Positions 35,932 through 42,540 of a stretch of 42,540 nucleotides of DNA are shown here, piece by piece; within the stretch, counting starts at the first letter, position 1; each line of letters begins with the position of its first letter. Location of the stretch: assembly GCA_913048215.1 (NCBI GenBank), contig CAJWXC010000004.1:1-42540 (forward strand), read 5' to 3'. The notes under the pieces were generated by a model that saw only the letters and a program-made list of their open reading frames with translations, searched no databases and was not told the DNA's origin. The position numbers and the translations under genes were made by a program. This DNA comes from an uncultured Flavobacteriaceae bacterium. GTDB taxonomy: Bacteria > Bacteroidota > Bacteroidia > Flavobacteriales > Flavobacteriaceae.

Positions 35932-37095
35932 TTAGTCCCTCTTATTTGTTAGTGATTCAAAGGCCTGTGTGAGGTCAGCAAGTAAATCTGCCTTCTCTTC
36001 TATACCTACAGAAAAACGAAGTAAACCGTCTGCTATCCCTTGATGGGCTCTTTCTTGAGGACTCAATAAGGCGTGGCTAGTATGACTTGGAGATAAAATA
36101 GTAGACTCTACCCCAGCCAGACTCATAGATTGTTTTACAAGCTTTAATTGTTTCATAAATTTGTTTGGGTCAAGAGGCGCAATTAATTCAAAAGATAGCA
36201 TACCAGAATATCCATTCATCTGCTTTTTTGCCAAGAGGTAATCTGGATGGCTTTTTAATCCTGGGTAATACACCTTGGCCACCAAAGGATGTTTTTCTAA
36301 CCATTTGGCTATTTTTCTAGCCGTTTTATTTTGAGCCTTTACTCTGAGAGCCATAGTCTTTAAACTTCTCTCCAAAAGCCAAACGGTATAATCACTTAAA
36401 CTGCCCCCTATGTTTTTTGAAATATTCCAGATTACATCCATGTGGCTGGTAGATGCGGCAACAGCTCCAGCACAAATATCACTATGACCCCCCATATACT
36501 TTGTTGCGCTATGAATCATAATATCTATGCCAAAATCTGCGGGAGTTTGATTAATTGGGGAAGCAAAGGTGTTGTCTACCATTGAAACCAAGGAATGTTT
36601 TTTTGCAAGACGTGCAATAATTTCTAGGTCTGTAATTTTCATTAGTGGGTTGCTTGGCGTTTCTACATAAATAACCTTGGTATTTGCTTTAATGGCCTTT
36701 GTAAAATCTTTTTCAGTAAAACCTTCTGCAAAGGTATACTCTATACCAAATTTATGAAATTCTTCAACCACAAAATTATAAGTTCCTCCATAGAGTGTTT
36801 GGGGAAATACAACATGATCTCCCTTATGTAAAAAAGCCAACAAACAATGACTAACAGCGGCCATACCGCTACTAAAAATCATACCCGCCTCACTTTTTTC
36901 AAGCGCTGCTATCTTTTTGCCTAAGCCTTCTTGATTGGGTGTATTAAAGTAGCGAGGGTATCTCTTTACATCAACCCCATCATATTGGTATGAGCTTGAG
37001 AGAAACAAAGGAGAAACTGCACCCTGAAACTGGGTATCTTTAACCTCACCCACATGAGTGCAAATAGTATTAATGCCTATATTTTTTCTTTTCAT
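35932..37095 (-). CDS. Cys/Met-metabolism PLP enzyme (cystathionine synthase/lyase type)
   Basis: A 387-aa fold-type I PLP enzyme of the trans-sulphuration family. The PLP lysine is Lys199 in IHSATKYMGGHSD, and cofactor contacts include SSGMAAVSH (from 75), VETPSNPLMKITD (144) and VDNTFASP (173). The C-terminal VESTILSPSHTSHA and RFSVGIEE match cystathionine gamma-synthase, gamma-lyase and methionine gamma-lyase alike, so the exact reaction is open. Linkage to bshB1 favours a cysteine-producing role (gamma-lyase), but this is inference. Its promoter region carries the tandem ACCT/AGGT palindromes. Confidence 0.9.
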   Translation of the reverse strand: MKRKNIGINTICTHVGEVKDTQFQGAVSPLFLSSSYQYDGVDVKRYPRYFNTPNQEGLGKKIAALEKSEAGMIFSSGMAAVSHCLLAFLHKGDHVVFPQTLYGGTYNFVVEEFHKFGIEYTFAEGFTEKDFTKAIKANTKVIYVETPSNPLMKITDLEIIARLAKKHSLVSMVDNTFASPINQTPADFGIDIMIHSATKYMGGHSDICAGAVAASTSHMDVIWNISKNIGGSLSDYTVWLLERSLKTMALRVKAQNKTARKIAKWLEKHPLVAKVYYPGLKSHPDYLLAKKQMNGYSGMLSFELIAPLDPNKFMKQLKLVKQSMSLAGVESTILSPSHTSHALLSPQERAHQGIADGLLRFSVGIEEKADLLADLTQAFESLTNKRD

Positions 37096-37111
37096 AAAAC
37101 AAAAAAATTAG

Positions 37112-37142
37112 ACCTCTAAGGTATTAAAACCTTTCAAGGTTT
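37112..37142. repeat. Tandem ACCT/AGGT palindromes between the PLP enzyme and hutI
   Basis: Two palindromes lie side by side: ACCT-CTA-AGGT (37112-37122) and AAACCTT-TC-AAGGTTT (37127-37142), with centres about 17 bp apart. They can also pair with each other as one imperfect hairpin. The 60-bp divergent region contains little else. It could be a two-site operator or a copy of a flavobacterial intergenic repeat. Confidence 0.55.
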
Positions 37143-37156
37143 GCTATATTTATAAC

Positions 37157-38392
37157 ATGAAATTATTGTTAAAAAACATTGCAGTGCTACTTCAAATTAG
37201 GCCCATTACTACACAAAAAGTGAGTGGCCCTCAGATGAAAGAGCTTCCCAAACTACAGGATGCATGGTTATTGCTAGAGGATGATGTAATTCATAGCTAT
37301 GGGCAGATGAGCGAAATGCCAGATTTTAAGGACCTCAAAACACTTGATTGTACAGGTAAAATAGTCTTGCCCTCTTGGTGTGACAGCCATACTCACCTTG
37401 TATATGCAGGCAATAGAGAGCAGGAATTTGTGGATAGAATTAATGGCCTTAGCTATCAGGAAATTGCAGCTAGTGGTGGAGGCATTATCAACTCTGCAAA
37501 AAAACTACAGGCAACACCCCAAGCAGAATTATTTGCCCAATCTGAAAAAAGACTACAAGAAGTCATACAACAAGGTACTGGAGCCATAGAAATTAAAAGT
37601 GGCTATGGACTCACCACAGATGCAGAAATAAAAATGCTACGGGTGGCAAAAAAACTAGGAGAAAAATACAACATAACAGTAAAGACAACTTTTCTGGGAG
37701 CACATGCCATACCTCCAGCATATACAAACAATAAAGAAGGCTATCTAGATTTGGTTTGTGGAGAAATGATGGAGCAAATTGCCAATGAAAATCTAGCAGA
37801 TTATGTAGATGTATTTTGTGAACAAGGTTATTTCACTGTTGCAGACACCCATAGAGTATTACAAGCAGGCACTAAACACGGTTTAAGAGCAAAAACCCAT
37901 GTAAATCAATTTACAGCCATTGGTGGAGTTGCCGCTAGTGTGGAGCATCAGGCCCTTAGTGTTGATCACCTAGAGGTATTAACCAAAGAAGACATTACAG
38001 CGCTTCAAGAAAGCCAAACAATGCCAGTAGCACTGCCTCTATGCTCTTATTTTTTAAGCATACCCTACACCCCTGGTAGAGATATCATTGATGCTGGACT
38101 CCCCCTAGCACTTGCTACAGATTACAATCCGGGATCATCTCCAAGTGGTAACATGAATTTAGCAGTAGCCACAGCGTGTATAAAAATGAAACTAAGCCCA
38201 GAAGAGGCAATTAATGCAGCCACAATCAATGGCGCTTATGCCATGGGGCTCAGTGGGTCTTGTGGTAGTATTACAGTGGGTAAAAAAGCTAATTTAATTA
38301 TCACCAAACAAATACCTAGTTATGGCTACCTGCCGTATGCCTTTGGAAGTACTAATATAGACCAAGTAATTTTAAACGGTACACTGGTATGA
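37157..38392 (+). CDS. hutI: Imidazolonepropionase
   Basis: A 411-aa amidohydrolase that opens imidazolone propionate to formiminoglutamate in histidine degradation. The metal motif DSHTHLVYAGNREQEF (His-x-His) is near residue 76. GGGIINSAKK and EIKSGYGL follow, then FLGAHAIPP with a metal His, THVNQF and the metal Asp in ALATDYNPGSSP. Length is typical (about 405-420). Its stop overlaps the hutG start (ATGA), so the two are translationally coupled. A TATATTTA box ends only 4 nt before the ATG, so the real promoter may be elsewhere or the mRNA may be leaderless. Confidence 0.95.
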   Translation: MKLLLKNIAVLLQIRPITTQKVSGPQMKELPKLQDAWLLLEDDVIHSYGQMSEMPDFKDLKTLDCTGKIVLPSWCDSHTHLVYAGNREQEFVDRINGLSYQEIAASGGGIINSAKKLQATPQAELFAQSEKRLQEVIQQGTGAIEIKSGYGLTTDAEIKMLRVAKKLGEKYNITVKTTFLGAHAIPPAYTNNKEGYLDLVCGEMMEQIANENLADYVDVFCEQGYFTVADTHRVLQAGTKHGLRAKTHVNQFTAIGGVAASVEHQALSVDHLEVLTKEDITALQESQTMPVALPLCSYFLSIPYTPGRDIIDAGLPLALATDYNPGSSPSGNMNLAVATACIKMKLSPEEAINAATINGAYAMGLSGSCGSITVGKKANLIITKQIPSYGYLPYAFGSTNIDQVILNGTLV

Positions 38393-39387
38393 GCCTTCAA
38401 TTTTACACATCAGAAGATTTAAAAAAACACACTTCAAAAAGACAAGGTGAAGAAAAATTTGGAGATGCAGTTGGCCTTGTAAATTCTTGGCAAGCCCTTG
38501 AAAAAAGCAATGCCAAATATGCTATTTTGGGTATCCCAGAGGATGTTGGTGTTCGTGCCAATATGGGCAGAGCTGGAGCTGCCAAAGCCTGGAATAGTTG
38601 CCTCTCTGCGCTTTGTAATATACAATCAAACTCCTACACAAATCCAAATAACACCATTATTTTGGGGGAGATAGATTGTAAAGCTCAGCAAGAGGGCGCT
38701 TGTAAACTAGACACAAAAGATCCTGATTACCTTGCTAAAATTGGAAGTTTGGTAGAACAAATTGACACCAAAGTAAGTGCTGTAATTACAAAGGTTATTT
38801 CAGCAAATAAGATTCCTGTTATTATTGGCGGTGGCCATAACAATAGCTACGGAAATATCAAAGGGACGGCTACTGCTTTAAACCAGGCAATACACTGTAT
38901 AAATCTTGATCCACACACAGACTTTAGAGCACTTGAACACAGGCATAGCGGAAACGGTTTTAGGTACGCAATGCAAGAAGGCTACTTGGAAAAATACTAT
39001 GTTTTAGGCTTGCATAAAAACTACACCTCAAACAAAGTGTTTGACGCAATGAATTCTCTGAAAGAAAAAATTAAATATTCATTTTTTGAGGATTACGTGA
39101 CCGGAACTCCCTTTAAACAAATGCTAGAAGAGGCAAAAAACTTTTGCACAGATAAACCCTTTGGTCTAGAACTGGATATGGATGCTATACAACAAATGGG
39201 AAGCAGCGCCATAAGCCCCTGTGGGTTTTCACTATTGGAAGCCAGAGCATATGTTAGTTATTTTTCTGGACTTAAAAACTGCCAATACATACACATATGT
39301 GAAGGAGCACCCCTACATGAGCTTCATTACAATCAAGTAGCCAAGGCTATCTCATATTTGGTAAGTGATGTGATTTCTAAAGCATAA
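38389..39387 (+). CDS. hutG: Formimidoylglutamase (arginase family)
   Basis: A 332-aa arginase-fold di-manganese enzyme that hydrolyses formimidoyl-glutamate to glutamate and formamide. Mn-binding motifs in order are GGGHNNSYGN (His), NLDPHTDFR (Asp-x-His-x-Asp) and LELDMDAIQ (Asp-x-Asp). The second is a variant of the DAHxD usual in arginases, and the third lacks the usual following DP. It overlaps hutI by 4 bp. Together they form the lower hut pathway; hutH and hutU are not in the window. Confidence 0.9.
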   Translation: MSLQFYTSEDLKKHTSKRQGEEKFGDAVGLVNSWQALEKSNAKYAILGIPEDVGVRANMGRAGAAKAWNSCLSALCNIQSNSYTNPNNTIILGEIDCKAQQEGACKLDTKDPDYLAKIGSLVEQIDTKVSAVITKVISANKIPVIIGGGHNNSYGNIKGTATALNQAIHCINLDPHTDFRALEHRHSGNGFRYAMQEGYLEKYYVLGLHKNYTSNKVFDAMNSLKEKIKYSFFEDYVTGTPFKQMLEEAKNFCTDKPFGLELDMDAIQQMGSSAISPCGFSLLEARAYVSYFSGLKNCQYIHICEGAPLHELHYNQVAKAISYLVSDVISKA

Positions 39388-39389
39388 AA

Positions 39390-39416
39390 AAGCTGCATGA
39401 AAACAACATACAGCTT
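39390..39416. terminator. Probable terminator between hutG and the ABC-F gene
   Basis: A 10-position stem with one mismatch (AAGCTGCATG / CATACAGCTT) and a 7-nt loop, placed between convergent genes. The T tract after it is weak on the plus strand; the A run before it gives a better T tract for the minus-strand gene. Confidence 0.6.
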
Positions 39417-39436
39417 AAGATTTTAATTACATACCA

Positions 39437-41065
39437 CTAGGCAGTGACTGAGTACATTTTTTCTCTTTGCTGTTTAATTTTTGAATCATTCATGTACTCA
39501 TCAAAAGTCATGTAACGATCTATTACCCCATTGGGTGTTAACTCTACAACTCTAGTACCAACTGTTTGAGCAAACTCATGATCGTGTGTGGTAAGCATAA
39601 CGGTTCCTTTAAAGTTTGTGAGTGAATTATTAAAGGCAGTAATAGACTCTAAATCTAAATGATTGGTAGGTTCATCGAGCATTAAAACATTGGCACGCAC
39701 CATCATCATTCTACTTAGCATACAGCGAACTTTTTCTCCTCCAGAGAGTACATTACATTTTTTTAAGGCTTCCTCACCACTAAAAATCATCTTTCCTAAA
39801 AATCCTCTAATGTGTACCTCTTCTCTTTCTTCTTCTGTTTTTGCCCACTGACGTAACCAATCCACAAGGTTCATTTCCTTACTCTCAAAAAAGTGATGGT
39901 TGTCCAAGGGCAAGTAACTTTGATTGGTTGTAACTCCCCATTGATAATCTCCAGAATCTTGCTTGATCTTACCATTAATGATTTGATAAAAAGCAGTGGT
40001 TGCTCTTGAGTCTTTTGAGTAAACAACTATCTTATCTCCTTTAGAAAGGTTTAAATGAATATTTTTAAAAAGCACCTCACCATCAAGGGTAGCTGAGAGG
40101 TTTTCTATGTTTAAAATTTGATCTCCTGCTTCACGTTCACGATCAAAAATTATAGCTGGATACCTTCTACTTGATGGCTTTATGTCTGCCACATCAAGCT
40201 TTTCAATCATTTTTTTTCTACTTGTAGCTTGCTTTGACTTGGCTACATTGGCAGAAAAACGACGAATAAAGTCCTCTAATTCTTTTTTCTTATCCTCAGC
40301 CTTTTTATTTTGCTGTGAACGTTGGCGTGCCGCTAATTGACTACTTTCATACCAAAAAGTATAATTTCCACTAAAGTGATTTATTTTACCAAAATCAATA
40401 TCACTAATATGTGTACATACAGCATCTAAAAAATGACGGTCATGAGACACAACAATAACGCAGGCATCATAATTGGCTAAAAAATGTTCTAGCCATGAAA
40501 TTGTTTCATAATCTAAATCATTGGTTGGCTCATCCATGATCAAAACATCTGGTGATCCAAAAAGGGCCTGTGCTAATAATACCCTAACTTTTTGTTTCCC
40601 ATCTATATCTGCCATAAGGCTGTAGTGCAAACTCTCGTCAATGCCAAGGTTTGATAACAATGCCGCTGCGTTACTATCTGCATTCCAACCATCCATCTCC
40701 TCGAAAAGCACTTGTAACTCTCCTATTTTTTCTGCATTTTCATCTGTGTAGTCTGCATACAAGGCATCTATTTCACTTTTTATTTTAAACAAATCTTTGT
40801 TACCACGAACTACCGTTTCCAGGACTGGAAACTCATCATAGGCATTATGGTTTTGCTCTAGGACAGACATTCTTTTTCCACCCTGCAGGTGAACATGACC
40901 AGAGGTTGGTTCTTGCTTTCCGGAAATAATTTTGAGTAAGGTAGATTTACCAGCGCCATTAGCGCCAATAATACCATAACAATTTCCTGCAACGAATTTT
41001 GTATTTACTTCATCAAAAAGTACTCTTTTACCAAATTGTACCGAAAGATTAGAAACTGAAAGCAT
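39437..41065 (-). CDS. ABC-F family ribosome-type ATPase (YbiT-like) with asymmetric sites
   Basis: A 542-aa cytoplasmic twin-ATPase of the ABC-F group, which acts on ribosomes and has no membrane domain. Domain 1 has Walker A GANGAGKST (residues 34-42), Walker B LIMDEPTNDLD and H-loop SHDRHF; its signature is degenerate (DIDGKQK, 154-160), as in YbiT. The linker (about 240-300) is helical and charged. Domain 2 has a degenerate Walker A (YSKDSRATT, 349-357, no GKS/T), but a canonical LSGGEK (440-445) and LMLDEPTNHLD. So one composite ATP site is canonical and the other is doubly degenerate. A perfect -7 box is at 41092. Confidence 0.92.
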   Translation of the reverse strand: MLSVSNLSVQFGKRVLFDEVNTKFVAGNCYGIIGANGAGKSTLLKIISGKQEPTSGHVHLQGGKRMSVLEQNHNAYDEFPVLETVVRGNKDLFKIKSEIDALYADYTDENAEKIGELQVLFEEMDGWNADSNAAALLSNLGIDESLHYSLMADIDGKQKVRVLLAQALFGSPDVLIMDEPTNDLDYETISWLEHFLANYDACVIVVSHDRHFLDAVCTHISDIDFGKINHFSGNYTFWYESSQLAARQRSQQNKKAEDKKKELEDFIRRFSANVAKSKQATSRKKMIEKLDVADIKPSSRRYPAIIFDREREAGDQILNIENLSATLDGEVLFKNIHLNLSKGDKIVVYSKDSRATTAFYQIINGKIKQDSGDYQWGVTTNQSYLPLDNHHFFESKEMNLVDWLRQWAKTEEEREEVHIRGFLGKMIFSGEEALKKCNVLSGGEKVRCMLSRMMMVRANVLMLDEPTNHLDLESITAFNNSLTNFKGTVMLTTHDHEFAQTVGTRVVELTPNGVIDRYMTFDEYMNDSKIKQQREKMYSVTA

Positions 41066-41091
41066 ACTTTATAATGTGTTAAATTTTGCGG

Positions 41092-41099
41092 CAAAAATA
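41092..41099 (-). promoter_or_regulatory. Predicted -7 element of the ABC-F gene
   Basis: Minus-strand TATTTTTG, a perfect match 26 nt upstream of the ATG. No well-spaced -33 TTG. Confidence 0.5.
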
Positions 41100-41183
41100 G
41101 CCAATAATAGCGTATTATATAAACATTCGTGTTTTTAAATTTGTTTTAACTACATATTAACAAGCAACCTTGCAGTAGAGTTC

Positions 41184-41191
41184 TATATTTG
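41184..41191 (+). promoter_or_regulatory. Predicted -7 element of the TlpA-like lipoprotein
   Basis: TATATTTG, a perfect match ending 20 nt before the TTG start codon. It leaves room for only a short leader and so supports the TTG start. Confidence 0.5.
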
Positions 41192-41211
41192 TTGGATAAA
41201 GACCATTTAAA

Positions 41212-42540
41212 TTGATTAGATATTTAGTCATCTTAGCTACTATTTACTGTTTCTTATCTTGTAATCAAAAAGATAACAATGGTACTATCACTTATTTAGG
41301 GGGGCAAATCATTAATCCAAAATTAGATTATGTGCTGCTTAGTCATCAAGATAAAAAAATTGACACTATTGCACTAAATGCAAATGGAAGCTTTGATTTC
41401 CAGTGTGAAAATCTTCAAACAAATCTTTACATTGTCAAACATGGAGAGCTGCAATACATTTTTATAGAGCCGGGAGATAGCATTATGTTTAGGCTAAACA
41501 CAGTTGGTTTTGATGAATCTTTAGCATTTAGTGGACGCGGGGCAGAAAAAAATAATTTTTTGATGAATTTGTTTTTGCAAAACGAAGAAGAAGATAAAAG
41601 ATTGCCAGAGCTTTATAAATTAAACCCAGAAGCATTTGAAAAAGAAATTAACCATACAAAAAAGGCATTATTAGAAGAATTAAATGAGTTTATTGTTTCA
41701 GATACACCTAGTGAGGCATTTATACAAATTGCCCTAGCAAACATAAACTACAATTATTACTCTAGAAAGGAGCTGTATGTATCCTCAAAAAAAATTACCA
41801 GCCATGATCTTGAAATCCAATATCCTGAGAATTTCTACACCTATAGAGACAGTATAAAACTCAACAACGATGCTTTAAAAAACTACTATACCTATTATCA
41901 ATTTATCAATAGATATTTAGATAACCTCTCACATGACAGCCACAAAAAGCAAGCCCCTTTTTTTAACAAAGTATCTTACAACCACCAAACACAAAAATTA
42001 AGGCTCATTGACAGTTTAATTACCAATACCCAACTACATGATAATCTTCTTCAAAATAACGTCAAAAAGTATTTAGTGCATGCAGATGATCCAAAAAAAG
42101 AACATGATTTGGTGGCTTTGTATAAAGAGCTAGACCATGACCAGAAGCATCAAAAAGAGATAGAAAGATACGCACACAATACTTCAAAAATAAATGCAGG
42201 TGAACTCATACCAAATTTAGCGCTATTAACAGATAGTAAAGAGACAATATCCATTCAAAAAATCAATGACTCTAAAACCGTCTTCTTTTTCTGGAATAGT
42301 GAGTCTGTAAAACATTACAAAGAGATTCATGGTCGCATTGAAGAATTAAAAAGTAAATACCCAGAATACGATTTTGTTGGCATTAACACCGGGACAGATT
42401 TTGCTGCTTGGCATCAAACAGTTATCAGCTCTGGATACAACCAAGAAAATGAGTATCAACTAAAAAACAGTACCGCCGCAAAAAATGCCTTGTTTATTAA
42501 TTCTGCAAACAAAGCGATGATTGTAGATACAGGCGGTATA
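41212..42540 (+). CDS. TlpA-like thioredoxin-fold lipoprotein (3' end outside window, not in ORF track)
   Basis: The frame is open for 443 codons from TTG 41212 to the window edge with no stop, so it is missing from the track. Only five codons separate an in-frame stop (41197) from the TTG, and there is no nearby ATG, so TTG is the likely start. The product begins (M)IRYLVILATIYCFLSC with a lipobox Cys17. An N-terminal beta-rich DUF4369-like part (GSFDFQCENLQTNLYIV and IEPGDSIMF) precedes a long helical region. A C-terminal thioredoxin-like segment starts near INAGELIPNLALLTD. At the usual CxxC position the sequence is FFFWNSESVKHY, so no redox cysteines are present. The function is unknown. 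Confidence 0.82.
   Translation, partial: MIRYLVILATIYCFLSCNQKDNNGTITYLGGQIINPKLDYVLLSHQDKKIDTIALNANGSFDFQCENLQTNLYIVKHGELQYIFIEPGDSIMFRLNTVGFDESLAFSGRGAEKNNFLMNLFLQNEEEDKRLPELYKLNPEAFEKEINHTKKALLEELNEFIVSDTPSEAFIQIALANINYNYYSRKELYVSSKKITSHDLEIQYPENFYTYRDSIKLNNDALKNYYTYYQFINRYLDNLSHDSHKKQAPFFNKVSYNHQTQKLRLIDSLITNTQLHDNLLQNNVKKYLVHADDPKKEHDLVALYKELDHDQKHQKEIERYAHNTSKINAGELIPNLALLTDSKETISIQKINDSKTVFFFWNSESVKHYKEIHGRIEELKSKYPEYDFVGINTGTDFAAWHQTVISSGYNQENEYQLKNSTAAKNALFINSANKAMIVDTGGI

Noticed and set aside
37112-37142. CRISPR-like repeat array
   Set aside because: There are only two short palindromes, with no regular spacers or cas genes.

Overview
The window looks like a chromosome segment of a marine-type Flavobacteriaceae bacterium (Bacteroidota). 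The evidence is the AT-rich sequence, start codons without Shine-Dalgarno sequences, Bacteroidota -7 promoter elements (TAnnTTTG), a fused SecDF, a long NusB, a bacillithiol deacetylase, a SusC/FecA-type TonB receptor with a carboxypeptidase-regulatory-like N-domain, a DUF3276/PUR protein and leucine dehydrogenase. Gene order such as cysS-yidD-lgt and yajC/DUF1573/nusB is typical of the family. No phage, IS element, CRISPR array or rRNA was seen.

Layout. 1-1761 (+): end of cysS, yidD, lgt, closed by a bidirectional terminator. 1872-12253 (-): secDF, an exported hypothetical, mdh, a DUF6588-like secreted protein overlapping gyrB, and guaB. This stretch is interrupted at 10110-10441 (+) by two overlapping small membrane-protein genes that the ORF track misses. 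12362-19305 (-): an apparent iron-acquisition operon. In transcription order it encodes a membrane-anchored haem-binding-domain protein, a DUF4856 lipoprotein, an imelysin-family lipoprotein, an HTTM/vitamin K-dependent gamma-carboxylase-like membrane protein and a FecA-like TonB receptor. Three related 23-bp Fur-like dyads lie upstream of its first two genes, and two of them bracket a good core promoter. 19320-21782 (-): a 5'-nucleotidase-type lipoprotein and HMG-CoA lyase. 21892-25298: a small exported protein, a LysE exporter, pyrD and pepT. 25370-28365 (-): yajC, a DUF1573 lipoprotein, nusB and leucine dehydrogenase. 28481-34911 (+): an ABC exporter, a DUF3276 protein, an M14 peptidase with a GATase-like tail and a sodium/solute symporter. 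Then tRNA-His (-), bshB1 and a Cys/Met-metabolism PLP enzyme (-), hutI-hutG (+), an ABC-F ATPase (-), and a TlpA-like lipoprotein that runs off the right edge (+).

Most of the window is housekeeping. The most interesting part is the Fur-like-regulated operon. It places an apparent gamma-glutamyl carboxylase homologue, which keeps the His and Lys expected for catalysis, directly between an imelysin that lacks the usual metal motif and an iron-type TonB receptor. Other points of note are two ABC proteins with degenerate ATP sites, the two unlisted small membrane proteins, a thioredoxin-fold lipoprotein without redox cysteines, and a consistent promoter layout (TTG, 20 nt, TAnnTTTG). All functional calls come from reading the sequence and remembered family knowledge; no searches were run.
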